Below, piece after piece: positions 10,925 through 21,470 of a stretch of DNA of 26,547 bases; positions within the stretch are counted from its first letter, which is position 1; each line of letters starts with the position of its first letter. A program made the position numbers and the translations under genes. Source of the DNA: Welwitschia mirabilis (Eukaryota; Gnetophyta; Gnetopsida; Welwitschiales); NCBI GenBank assembly GCA_051453625.1, contig JBOZIK010000001.1, forward strand, positions 201,835,157 through 201,861,703. The letters are read 5' to 3'. Below the pieces are notes generated by a model. The model ran no database searches. It was not told the origin of the DNA and saw only the letters and a list, made by a program, of their open reading frames with translations.

Positions 10925-11660
10925 ATACCTACCTTTGAGGGTAAGAAAATAGAAGAACCCTACTATGTTTGAGTTTATTTGATGCCTTCTGTAAGACAAA
11001 TTATCTTGATATTGAATTTGACTTTTTAAGGTATTTTCCATTCTCTTTAAAAGAGGATGCTCAGTTATAGTACCATAAAAATGCTAATTATGCCTTTAGT
11101 TCATGGTGAATCCTTAAGGATGCTTTCTTAGATAAATTTCAACCTATGAGGATAGTAGAATACTTAAGGAAATAAATTATAATTATTAAGTAAAAGGATA
11201 ATGAAATATTTGATGAATTCATTTATAGACACAATGTAGTGTTAGCTAAATATCCTAAACATGGAATTTCAAATGGAGAAAGAATTAGAGCATTACTTAG
11301 ATGATTATAGAGTTAAACTTCAAAGGAAATGGATTTGTCGTGTAGAAGAAGTATCAAGAAAAATAATTTGCAAAAAATAGGATAAGCTATTACTCAATTT
11401 TATAACATGAGTCAAGAATGGGGTCAAGAAGGTAAAAAGGAAAATAGAAAAAAATGAAATAGCCACAGAAGCGGAAGGTAGTATGTATAGCTTAAAACAT
11501 ATTAGTCTTATCAAGGAAGTAGCTAAAAAGGTTACGGCAGAAAAATTTGATAAGTTATCTATTTATCATTTCAAAGATGAAGAAGGACCCATGTGTAAAT
11601 ACTATGGGGAAAATAATCATGAAGGAACAAAATGACCATGCATGTGGAAATTTGTCCACC
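10925..11660 (+). pseudogene. gag: gag remnant: capsid-type domain and zinc knuckle
   Basis: One frame opens with PTFEGK near 10928 and continues through FDAFCKTNYLDIEFDFLRYF (from about 10978), FSLKEDAQLWYH, SWWILKDAFLDKFQ and IFDEFIYRHNVVLAKYP to about 11285. This order (FPFSL, W-K--FL-KF, E-F-----LL---P) is that of the plant retrotransposon Gag domain (Pfam Retrotrans_gag). Downstream at 11593-11634 is a damaged CCHC knuckle, CKYYGENNHEGTK plus a stop: the second Cys is Tyr and the last Cys codon is a stop. A possible second knuckle begins near 11797 (YNYCRN). Several stops break the frame. Upstream, 10456-10920 is leader with no clear coding. Gag would form the particle and bind the RNA. 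Confidence 0.72.
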
Positions 11661-12355
11661 AACTAGATATTAATAGATTATATTTAAATACATAAAATCA
11701 ACCTCAAGCAAAAAATAAATCATATTCTTGTCAAATAGGAAATGGGATAATAAAACCAAAAATCCTCCATAAAAATATGTTAATTTGAAGAGGCGAGAAT
11801 AATATAATTATTGTAGAAATTGAAGGAACATAGATCAAAGAGAGATGAAAGGAAAACATGAAGAAGATAAGAAAGAGGGAAAGATTCCTACCCAACCTTA
11901 ACCAAATCCAAGGGAAGAAACAACTAAGGATATGATCATAAGATGTAGAAAACCAATGGTGACAACTAAAGAATAAACGAAAAAGTGGACCTTCAGTAAT
12001 TACCTAGTGAAAAAGAAGACCAATACTGAAAAATGGAGGTAATAGAAAAACTAGTTAAAATTTTACCCTTTCCATTGAGAAGTAAACAAATAGATTATCC
12101 TAAGATTAAAAAAACATAGAATATTTAGCAAGAGCCTTAGAAGATACCATCATAGCATTACCACTCTTGAGGTTATTAAAAGATGTACTTATGTATTGGA
12201 AGCAAATGAAAAGAATGTGCTCAAAACAAAAGAATAAAAAGAAAACTAATAATAAGAGGAAAATCTAGATGGTTAAAAAACATTAAGTTTCTTAGGCCTA
12301 TACTAAAGTTCTTCAAAATAAGCAACATGAAAAGTATAGTAATCCAGGAACACCT
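11661..12355 (+). other. Gag-protease linker region, decayed
   Basis: This region encodes Lys/Glu-rich fragments in shifting frames, with many stops. It is the expected position of the Gag C-terminus and Gag-Pol boundary. No recognised motif apart from the weak second knuckle near 11797. Confidence 0.4.
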
Positions 12356-12660
12356 GTGATAAATATAAAGGTTGATGGAAAACTTAAGATGGAAGCATTT
12401 GTAGATCTTAAAGCAAGTGTTAATGTCATAACTTCTGAAAATTATGAGGAATTAGGAAAACCAAAATTAATACCTTACCAAGGAAAAGTGTATTTAGCAA
12501 ATGGTTTTGTGGTAACACCAGAAAGAATTTTAAAAGATATACATATTAAACTTCAAGGGTTTATTTATTTGATAGAATCTTTAGTAATGAGGACCTAAGA
12601 AGATACCCATGTGGTAATTCTAGTAAGATTGCGAATGGATACTATAGATGCTACCATTTA
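12356..12660 (+). pseudogene. Aspartic protease remnant of the gag-pol frame
   Basis: An 80-codon open stretch (12356-12598, ATA start) reads IKVDGKLKMEAFVDLKASVN, then VITSENYEELG, an LANG segment and a hydrophobic tail. Position and context match the retroviral-type protease whose active site is D-T/S-G-A-S. Here the motif is D-L-K-A-S (residues 17-21): the catalytic Asp remains, but the Thr and the invariant Gly are lost, so even this open piece could not be active. After the stop at 12596 the frame continues as DTHVVILVRLRMDTIDATI, as in related proteins. Its role was to cut the Gag-Pol precursor. Confidence 0.68.
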
Positions 12661-12837
12661 TTCTAGAAAAGAGGTAACTAATTAGTCTAGGAGATCTTAA
12701 AAGGGAAATCAAGTGATCTAATATAGTAGTTTAAAGGAAATAGGGCTTGATATAGAAGCTCAACATAATTTCATTCTAAATAAAGAAGTTAATGTGGTGT
12801 TAAAACAATAAAATGAAGAAAATTATAGAGAAGAGAG

Positions 12838-13900
12838 TTGACAACTCAAGAAATACAAAAACCATCATTTAAAGGAGGACTGAAATATATTGACATAGCT
12901 TCAAATAGAACTTTAATTATCGATAGTGCTTTGACTCCTTTCCAAAAAAAGGAAGCTCAAAGAATGTTGATTAGAAGAAAAGAAACTTTCACTTGGGATC
13001 ATACTAATATTAAAGGAATAGATCTAGAAATATGTCAACATAGGATTTATTTGCATAGTATTATTAAACCAAACAAACAACCAGAACAAAGATGCAATCC
13101 ACATATGTAAAAGAAAAAAGAAAAAAAAAAGAAAAAAAAAAATCTAAGCTCTTGAAGGTTGGATTCATCTATTTCATATAAAATTTAGAATGGATTAATT
13201 CAATCACAGTAGTACCAAAAAAGAGAAATAAATGGAGTGTGTGTATAAACTTTCGGATGTTGAATTAAACAACTTATAAAGATCATTTTCCTCGTTCATT
13301 TATGAATCAAGCTTTAGAGAGAAAACCTAGGCATCAATACTATAGTTTTCTTGATGTATATAGTGGGTATAACCAAGTTATAATAGCTTTAGTAGATTAA
13401 GCCAAAAGAACTTTTACCTATCGTAGGGGCACTTACACTTATAAGATATTACCCTCTGGATTATGAAATGCCTCTACCACCTTGGAAAGATTACTAAATA
13501 GTATTTTCCAAGATATAAGAGGGATCTTTATTGAAGTGTTTATGGACAATTTCTTAACTTCTGAGAACGAATTTAATGAATTACAAGTTAGATTAGAAAG
13601 GGTCTTATAGAGACTAAAACTAAGTTGGTCTAAAAGTCATCTTATGGTAATAGAGATTATAGTATTAGGACATAAAATATCTCATAAAAGAATTGAGATT
13701 GATGAATAAAAAATTAAGGTTATAAAACACGTACTACCTCAAACCAAATTAATTGAGGTAAGATCCTTCTTAGAACATGTAGAATATTATAGAAGATTTA
13801 TAGCAAATTTTAGTAAAATTGCTAAACCCCTTAGTATGCTCTTAGAAAAAGATGTGAAATATAATTGGAAGAATGAATGTTAAAGTTATTTCTAAAATTT
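12838..13900 (+). pseudogene. Reverse transcriptase remnant
   Basis: The first 90 codons (12838-13110, TTG start) are open and carry the segment before the RT fingers, including TFTWDHTNIKGIDLEICQHR and a damaged 'QPxRRxNPHM'. A poly-A/AG run with a stop follows (13111-13140). Further motifs appear in shifting frames: VGFIYPIS near 13158, PKKRNKWSVCV near 13216 (family PKKNGKWRVCVD), FLDVYSGYNQV near 13350, FTYRRGTYTYKILPSGL near 13412, and at 13533-13553 EVFMDNF, where the family has Y/F-M-D-D-F. After that come LGHKIS (about 13666), RSFLEHVEYYRRFIANFSKIA (about 13760) and the thumb. The second catalytic Asp of the YMDD box is Asn (codon AAT at 13548-13550). Multiple stops and frameshifts make it inactive. 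Confidence 0.85.
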
Positions 13901-13909
13901 AAAAGATAA

Positions 13910-14330
13910 AATTTTATCAACACCTATTTTACAAGGACCTAAAGAGGCAAAACCATTTCACATTATCACTAATGCATCTAGCCATGCTATGGGAGCTATG
14001 CTAGAATAAAAGGATGATGAACATAAACCATATGCTATTTACTATGTTAGTAAGAATTTTAAGCCAAGTCAACAAAATTACATAGTCACTGAAAAGGAGT
14101 TGTTAGCAGTAGTAATGGCAATAGAAAAATCCAGACATTATTTTCTAGGATACAAAGTAAAAGTCCATACAAACCATAGTGCAATCAGATTTTTGATGAA
14201 TAAAAAAAAGGCCAATTCGAGAATCATGAGATGTATATTATTAATGCAATAAATGAACAAAGGACATGGTATTAGGTCACCTTCAAAGGCTAGATTTTCC
14301 CAATGAAGAACTAATAAATATAAGAAGTGA
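13910..14330 (+). pseudogene. RNase H remnant
   Basis: The frame carries PILQGPKEAKPFHIITNASS near 13924 (family DASS), AMGAMLE, a stop, then YAIYYVSKNFKPSQQNY, TEKELLAVVMAIEKSRHYFLG and VHTNHSAIRFLMNKK near 14165. These are in the right order for the RNase H that follows RT in Ty3/gypsy. Two usual Asp positions (DASS and TDHSA) are Asn here. After a frameshift, HLQRLDFPNEEL (about 14278; family ADHLSRL) marks the link to integrase. No second RNase H domain is visible, which argues against the Tat lineage. Confidence 0.8.
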
Positions 14331-14344
14331 ATTTCTTGATGAAC

Positions 14345-15700
14345 ATGTCTTTCAATTTAAAACAAATTCCTGGTGTGCTAACATAGTTAATTTTGTTAAG
14401 AGTAAGAAATTACCATCATTCATGAATTACTATGAATGAAAGCAGTTATTAAGAGAAGTAAGAGAATACATGTGGTATGATAAGATAATATCTAAAAGAT
14501 GTAAAGGTCATGTCATTAAAAGATGTGTGGAAGAAAACATACAAGAAGGAATTAAGCTCATGAGGAAGAAGGAGGAGGAAATTATGTGTCAAGATGAATA
14601 GGAATAAGGGTCCTTCATATGAGATATTACTAGCTAATAGAATTTAAGGATTTAAATGCATATGTTTAGGGCTGTTATAAATGCCAAAGGGAGAGACCAT
14701 TTACTCGGAAATTGGAAATCCTACAATAATGGATTGAATCCATTAAGTCTTTTGATGTATAGATCATAGAATTTATTGGACCTATTAATCCCTCTTCCTA
14801 TGAAAAAAAAAAATTATGTTAATTACTTCACTAAGTGGGATAAGGTTGAGGTTATTCCACATTGTTTTTCCCAAATAGTAGTTGCCTTTTTTCTCAAGAA
14901 TATTATCTACAAGTTTTAAATAATTAGAAGTCTTATTTTTAATAGAGTAATTCATTTTACTAACAAAGTTTTTAGAAAACTTCTATCTAACTATGAAATT
15001 CATCACAAACTTTCTACTACTTACCACCTTCAATTAAATGGCCAAGCTAAAGTAACTAATTAAGAAATTAATAGAATATTAACAAAAATCATGAACATAA
15101 AGAAAATAATAAATTAATAGTATATTAAAAAAATCATAAACATAAAGAAAACAAACTAGGCTAAAAAATCAAATGAAGTTTTATGACCTATAGAATAACT
15201 TGAAAACATAGTACAGGCTTTACACCATATGAAATAGTTTATAGAAAAAGGGCCATTTTGCTAATTGAATTTAGAATAAATATTTTAAATTAGCTAGAGA
15301 ACTTAAATGTAACCTATATAAAACTCATGAAGAATGGATAGATAGTTTGAATATATTAGATACAATTAGAAAAGAAGCTCTCTTGTATAAATAACTAATA
15401 CAATATGAAACTCAAGTATATCATGATGATAAAATAAGAAAAATTAATTTCAAGATCAGAGATTCAGTATTAGTCTTTGATCCTAAAAAGCTCCATTAAA
15501 AATAAAAGTATGAACAAAATTGGCTGGGGTCGCATACCATAATAAAAATTTTAAGAAATGAAGCCATCAAAGTATATGATCCTAGTGAAAAATAACTTAT
15601 CAAATTAATGGATAAAGAATGAGAATGTACTACAAAAATAAATATTTACTCCACTACCTAGGAAGCCCCTATAGGATGGAGAAAATACTTCCACTTAACT
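14345..15700 (+). pseudogene. Integrase remnant
   Basis: Seen in order: WCANIVNFVKSKKLPSF (about 14372), YYEWKQLLREVREYMWYD, RCKGHVIKRCVEE (N-terminal zinc-binding region, partly lost), GCYKCQRERPFT (about 14670), IEFIGPINPSSYE (about 14766), YFTKWDKVEVIP, SLIFNRVIHFTNKVFRKLLS, HHKLSTTYHLQLNGQAKVTN and a C-terminal part with RDSVLVFDPKKLH (about 15461). Each position of the catalytic D,D-35-E triad is replaced: the first by Glu (14769-14771), the second by Asn (14941-14943), the third by Lys (15049-15051). The last two are exactly 36 codons apart, which is the normal D-35-E spacing. A direct repeat near 15065-15150 (ATTAATAGAATATTAACAAA and a close copy) suggests a small duplication. No chromodomain was seen at the C-terminus. 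Confidence 0.83.
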
Positions 15701-15838
15701 TATAAATAAAACTAAAATAAGTAATAAGATCATAATTGTTTCTGCAAAGATAATTAAAAGTGCCAATTTATTAAATTTTTTAAAAGTAAATTAGAGTAAT
15801 TATTAAACTAAAAAGCTAGCTTAGTAAGTGTTTAATAG

Positions 15839-16045
15839 GAGATTGGACATCATCTGTACCGAGAAGGTCAAAGATACACATTCCATCACATGTTAGAATT
15901 TTTAAATCTCATAAAAAAATCACACACACATACACACACCACAATGTTCTATGACAAGTGCACTAGAGTAAATATTCCCGAGAGGGGCCTTCAGCAGCAT
16001 AATACAGTAGCTACGAGACTTCTGAGGGGTTATTTGACCATAATA
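15839..16045 (+). other. 69-codon open stretch with higher GC, nature unknown
   Basis: From just after the stop at 15836 the frame is open to the TAG at 16046. It includes HHLYREGQRYTFHHMLEFL and a His/Thr run from the CA repeat, then IPERGLQQHNT. Local GC is higher than the flanks around 15975-16030 (CCCGAGAGGGGCC). There is no early ATG and I do not recognise the product. It could be the start of a lost ORF, part of an inserted fragment, or chance. Confidence 0.25.
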
Positions 16046-17736
16046 TAGATTTGGAAAATCTTGTGAGTTATTACTCCTTTGAAAGTGGTTGCACTCTCAT
16101 TGTGGGTAAATAGTAGAGTTTAAAAGCAATGAGTTGAGGAACAATTATGTTCTAAGAATCATCTGAGATACAACTTATTGCCAAAACTAATAATTATTAT
16201 TCAAAAAGTCACTATTATAGTCAAAAATGTTATTTTAATAAGTGATGGGATGTGGATAAAGAAACCTCTAGTTCAATTTTGTACCAATCATTAAATTCTG
16301 TTTTAGCTAAGGACAAAAACTTCTTTATTTTGAAATCATTTAGAATTGCTTTGATAATTTGGTAAATTGTTCAAGAAAAATTTTCTTTATTGGAACTATT
16401 ATGATAATTTGTAAATAGAAGGTAGTTTTGGGATAACTTTATTTAAAGATTTAGTAGATAAGATAAAATATTACATCATCATAAAAGAAAACTATTTAAA
16501 CATAGCAAATTCTAGCTTAAAGTAGCTTAAAACCTAAAGGAAAAGAAGAAAGTAATGACATATCTATCATAAATATAATTCTTAAAGTGAATAGAAAAAT
16601 TTGTTTTTCCTACTAGAATGCCTAGTTTTAGAAGATCCAATAGAACTTATAAAAGGAGGTAGTAAGTGCATATCACTTAATGATTCTGTCAGATTTGTAT
16701 TTCTTAAGGATGTGCATGTTAAAATTTCTTGTATGGTCTTACATTTCATATCATCTTCTCTATATTTTCCTACTGAAACTCAAGGTAGCTAAGCTCAGTA
16801 TAGGATTAGTATCCTACAGCTGATCAACTTTCCTTTCTAATGCCTACATTTTCCTACATAATTTTCCAAGGAAACATCATAAGCTAAGCTCTTTGATTCA
16901 GTTGTTCACATGATCCTTCTATCCTAACCCTAAATTACTCACCCACTAAGTGATGAATCAAGGGATCAAAACTCATAGGGATAACCCCATTCTTAAATTG
17001 TTCCTCACCATTTTTTGTGATGAAGGTATCCAGAGTGTTCAAAACTTTAATAGTTGATTTATAGTCAGCAAAGAAAGAATAATGAACCTCATTCTTAGAC
17101 TTAATAACAATTTGAGGTAACTAGGATTCTATGCTCCTAATACACAGGTCTATCTAAGTAGAGCCTAGATTAAAAAGATAGTGTTTTACTTCTATGACAT
17201 CAAAGATAGTAATAGGAAAATGAAAGAGAGTGAATGCCCTAATGATTAAATACAAAAAAAAAAGAAATTGTTAAATATGATTAGAAGAAAACTCTAAAAT
17301 CAGGTGGATAAGGGTGAAAATTTTTTATTAAAGGATGACATTTATAATAAAAATTATTATGTGAATAAATTCATAGATGTAATTCATTGTAAAAGTTTCA
17401 GCTACACATGTTCATTAGTTATTTAAAGTTAATGATTAAGTTATATACCCATCTCACATCACTTCTTTAAGCACCAAGTATTCATTGCAAATCTCAGTGT
17501 CAAAAGAAAAAGTACAGATTTTCCAGACTGATCAAGACTTAACATAAAGCTAAAACTTAAGCTCAACATATGACTAGTCTAGTTATTTTCCTAAATTTCT
17601 CAAAGTTGCAAGTTGCATAAAGATACATAAAAATCAAACTATCTTTAATGATCTCCAAGTGATAAACTAAAATTAAATTTCAAGATAACTGGATAAATCT
17701 AAGAAACCTATCTTCATGAACTCTGAATTAAATATG

Positions 17737-17922
17737 CTTGATTGATTGATGCTAGCTTAAAATCAAAACTTTGAGCCAGATTTTAAGCCAAACAAATAAA
17801 TCTCAAACTTGTCTTCTTGAGCTTGAGATGAATGCACTTGCATAAATTAAGATTACTTGGTTGACTGACATCAACTCAAAGTTGAAGCTTTGAGTCAGAT
17901 TTCAAGCCAAATAGATAAATAA
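17737..17922. repeat. Two-copy repeat, 119-bp period
   Basis: Copy one (about 17737-17803) and copy two (about 17856-17922) share CTTGATTGATTGA or CTTGGTTGACTGA, then ACTTTGAGCCAGATTTTAAG or GCTTTGAGTCAGATTTCAAG, then CCAAA-AGATAAAT-like ends. Divergence is moderate, suggesting an old duplication inside the spacer. Confidence 0.65.
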
Positions 17923-19040
17923 GATGAACAAAATAATTATGTTATAATAGGTTGAGCTAGTGTGAAAATAGAACTAAAATCTTGGATTTAACCTTTCTTA
18001 AGAGTTAAAAGTAGGTGTCCTTCATTCTTAATAACCCTTGTTGAGTTTTAGTCATAATTTTTTACATTTCAAAGTAGCCACATTATTTTTCTCACTTAAC
18101 TATAATTAAGCTAACAGATTTGAAGGACCTCATTGAGAACTCAAGAGTTATCGACAACCCTTTTTGAATGCTTTACCAACTTCATGAACAAGATTCAATG
18201 ACCCCTATTAAAAACTCTTGAGGTTTTAATAATTCTCATTAAATCTTTTATTTGTGAAGAGTGGTGACTGGTTAGATATAAAGACATCTTTCTCACTCCT
18301 TTATCTTAAGCCCATTTTCAATGACCCCCCCACATTATCAATAAGCCCTGTCTAGTTTCAACTGATAACTCACTACCACATCACCTTAGTCATGTCAGAA
18401 ATATCTTTTATAAACATCTCTTTGCCACATAACCCATATCTCCATATCATAAATTCTATTGATGTAAATTTATTGTCAAATCATTTCAGATGGAGATTTT
18501 AAACTTTTATGTTATGTGAATTAATTACAATAATAAGTAGAAGAGGTTTTCCATTATTAAGTGAAAAAAAAAGGTATCATTTTTCATTTGTAAATTGCGT
18601 TTGCTCTCATGCACCTTCCCTTTCTTCAAAATGGAATGTTAACTTCATGAAAAAATATCAGGTAGGTTATTTTCCCTTTGACATTATTTTACTTATGACA
18701 TTTAAGAGCATGTAATTAGGCATAATAGTAATAGACGCTGAAAGTTTTTAAAATTTGCATTTAGATTAAAAATTCATAGGCAAATATGAAAAAATCTCAT
18801 AGAATTTTGCAAAAATTTAGTTTTATACTACATTTCTCTAATCGTTTTCTTTTGAAAAGTAGTAGTGTGTTCATTAGCTATTTTTGTTTAAAAGACACTT
18901 TATAAATTAAATAGGCTACTTAATGCATGTGAAATTTTCTCTATTATTGTAGAGTTTTACTTAGTATTTTAAATTTTTTCTAACCTAGACTTACTAGAAT
19001 AGATTGTAAAATTATCTCCTCCCTAAATTTTGAAAAGATA

Positions 19041-20175
19041 CTTTCAGAGCCTTAATTGACAGAACCAAAGAAAAGGATTATTGAATTAGGATAATAGGAG
19101 TGGTCAAATTTAGATAAGAGATATATATGGAGTCTATTTATGAATTTTATAAAAACTTAGAATGTGAGAGGAAAAAATTATTATGAAACATAATTGGGGA
19201 AAAGAGAATATCCATTTTAGAAGAAGAAGTAAGAGAGATATTGAACTTACCATTGGGGATAAATACTTTAAAGATACCAACAAAAAATACGATACTAATT
19301 TGAGCATGGATTTACTAGAAAAGGTTATAGTTCAAGGTAGAATACCACTAGATAAGAATTTAGAACCTAAATTTTTATTTTTTTGAGAACAGTGATAAGA
19401 ATCTTGGTTTTGATTCTTTACAAATATAAAGGTACTATTTAGCAGGTTTGTACATGATAACAACCATTAAACATAAATCAAATCAACTAAATGTTAACGT
19501 TGTAGAAGGAATATTTGTTGGTATACTAAGGCATATTTTAAAAATAAGGAAGGTTAGGATTGGAGATTTTGGTATAGTTGGGCTAGGATTTCCATGTTTA
19601 ATTTCCTACATATTGAAAATAAAAAGGATTCCATTTAAACCAAATTCATCCTACATGGATTTAACTATTCAAAATTTGTTTGAGGTCAAAGAATTAAGCC
19701 AGTTGAAATTCATAATACAAGAAGGTCCAACTTCAAAAACATCTCAATCAGACTTAAGAGAACTTTTCTTAATTCCTCAAACTCTACCTCAGTTATCATA
19801 GCTTGTAAATATTAGGTAAGAAGACCCCACACAATTAACTCTTAAAGAACTCCTTCCTTCTAATCACTTTCAACCTAGAGCATTTTCTGAGGCACTAGAA
19901 GATGATAAAATTCATAGTCTCTGCAGTATTTTAAATTCTATAAATGATGAGATTCAAGAATGTCTTAGAATAAGAGAAGATATATTAGAATGTCAAAATC
20001 AAAATATTTATTTAAAGATTGAAAATGAATTTCTAAGACATTAATTGAATCAAGAGAAAAAAAGGACTGCAATAGGAAATGAATAAAAAGGAAGAAGATA
20101 TTCATCTCTTGAAAGAATATAAGGCAATAAGAAAGAAATTTCATGAAGTTATAAGCGAATCGCCAAATTGAAGAC
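19041..20175 (+). pseudogene. Third-ORF remnant, N-terminal part: plant-transposon-type domain and coiled coil
   Basis: Fragments in two or three frames give SIYEFYKNLECERKKLL (about 19132), then GEKRISILEEEVREILNLP (about 19197), then a 117-codon open stretch (19448-19801) with NVVEGIFVGILRHILKIRKV, GLGFPCLISYIL and a Pro/Lys-rich end. The pattern (FY-NL--ER, GK-I-F-EE-I--IL-LP, NV---IF--I, LGFP-LI) resembles the 'putative plant transposon protein' domain found in ORFs of Athila-like elements (recalled as Pfam Transposase_32); this is recognition by eye. After a stop at 19799 the frame continues through SNHFQPRAFSEALEDDKIHS to a heptad-like stretch (DEIQECLRIREDILECQNQN, about 19945) that should form a coiled coil. 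Function in the element is unknown. It is on the same strand as pol but 3.4 kb away, so it was probably made from a separate or spliced mRNA (inference). Confidence 0.6.
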
Positions 20176-20329
20176 CCTGACAAAAGATAGAAATAATTCA
20201 GATGATTTTTTAATAGAAAGACCTAATATTTTGATCTTCTTACTACAAATTTAGACTCATACAAAAAGTATGATGTCAAATACATAGAGCATTAATAGAA
20301 ATTCATTATATTCATGCATAATGAATGGC

Positions 20330-21389
20330 CTCTACTTTAAATAGAGAATTTTTAGAAAATATTTATGTGGATTTGAGGGGTATGAATGAAAAACATATGA
20401 AAATATAGGCAGAGGCTCAAGAATATAGACATAAGTGGATCGAGGCTTAAAAACCAATTGATTATTATCATTTAATATTAGGGGTCAATAAGAGAGTTAT
20501 GGATCAAATAGTAAAATGAAACAAACTTTTAAAGAGAAGATTATTAAGAAAAAGTTCTTCCATCTACTAGCCCCTAGAAGATCCGACATTAAGGCATATC
20601 ACCATGGAAATAAAAGATGGAGTGCAACAAGTAGTTATCTTGATATAAGACCATTTTGAAAGAGGTCCATAGGTTCAGAACACACCTCCATTTCCAAATT
20701 TTTCCACTAAATTTAAAAGAAAAATGAAGACTATCGTTATAGATAGCATAAAAGAATCTTTGGCAGATATTAAAAATGAGGTCAAGATGATATGCCCTCA
20801 ATCTAATTAAAAGATTTAAAAAAAGAAAATATGATATTCCTTTATGAACTACACCTTATGAAAGTCAAACTTGGAAAAAGACTTGGTTTTGATGATGAGA
20901 AGTTGAGAGTTCCTTAAAGTTTTAACTACTCTTCCTAGAAATTATGTGAGTTCATTGATAGATTTTAAGAACAACTAGAAAATATCATTCAAAATACTTC
21001 TGGATGTTGATAAAAAATAAATAAAATTATTAATTCTAGTAGAAAGGAGCTTTAACTTTCAAAAATGAAATTTATGCAAAGGAAAAGTCAAATATCTACA
21101 AGGGAGTCTCAAGACTTTTTAAATGAAATATCAGTTAAATTTTGTAAAATAATAGAGGAGTGTGAAACAGATATAAAAATATTTCTAGTATTCTCTTAAG
21201 ATCTACCATAATTGTATTCCCTCCTAGATAGAATTGTCCAAAATATGACTATGCTTAGAGGCACTTTTATAGACATTTTTTTTTAAAAATTAGATAAGAG
21301 TAAAGCTTTAGAGGTTTACACGGTTTCAATTGGGCAAACATTTGGAGAAGGCTTAAGGGTGGAATCAATGCCAAGACAATTACACAAAG

Positions 21390-21395
<6 letters not shown>
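20330..21395 (+). pseudogene. Third-ORF remnant, C-terminal part, charged and helical
   Basis: Fragments include NREFLENIYVDLRGMNEKHM (about 20338), EAQEYRHKWIEA, HLILGVNKRVMDQIVK, LRHITMEIKDGVQQVVIL (about 20591), KRKMKTIVIDSIKESLADIK (about 20717) and, after 21060, KMKFMQRKSQISTRESQDFL and NEISVKFCKIIEECETDIKI. All are charged, helix-prone and on the plus strand, broken by a stop every 30 to 70 codons. I do not recognise a family. It may be the rest of the same protein as 19041-20175 or a separate ORF. The last frame runs QLHKERKRER into the GA array. Confidence 0.4.

Positions 21396-21470
<75 letters not shown>
21396..21470 (+). repeat. (GA)n microsatellite, left part
   Basis: An almost pure GA run of about 75 bases with one AAAG interruption near 21450, ending at the N gap. 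The six-frame translation gives ERERER on plus and SLSLSL on minus, which are repeat artefacts and not proteins. Confidence 0.97.

Larger units (their letters stand above)
15701..19040 (+). other. Long non-coding spacer between pol and the third ORF
   Basis: About 3.3 kb with no recognised protein domain on either strand. It contains a 69-codon open stretch (15839-16045), a CA run (15921-15939), a 119-bp-period repeat (17737-17922), and open frames at plus 16601-16792 and 18509-18715 that look like chance. Between 18000 and 18400, blocks of the type AATGACCCC...TTATTAATA recur loosely on one strand. Long non-coding DNA between integrase and the 3' LTR is known in large Athila and Tat elements. 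Confidence 0.6.

Noticed and set aside
15460-15700. Chromodomain at the integrase C-terminus
   Set aside because: Only the RDSVLVFD-type strand is visible; no aromatic-cage pattern follows in any frame.
16601-16792. Plus-strand 63-codon frame in the spacer
   Set aside because: No recognised motif; surrounded by non-coding DNA.
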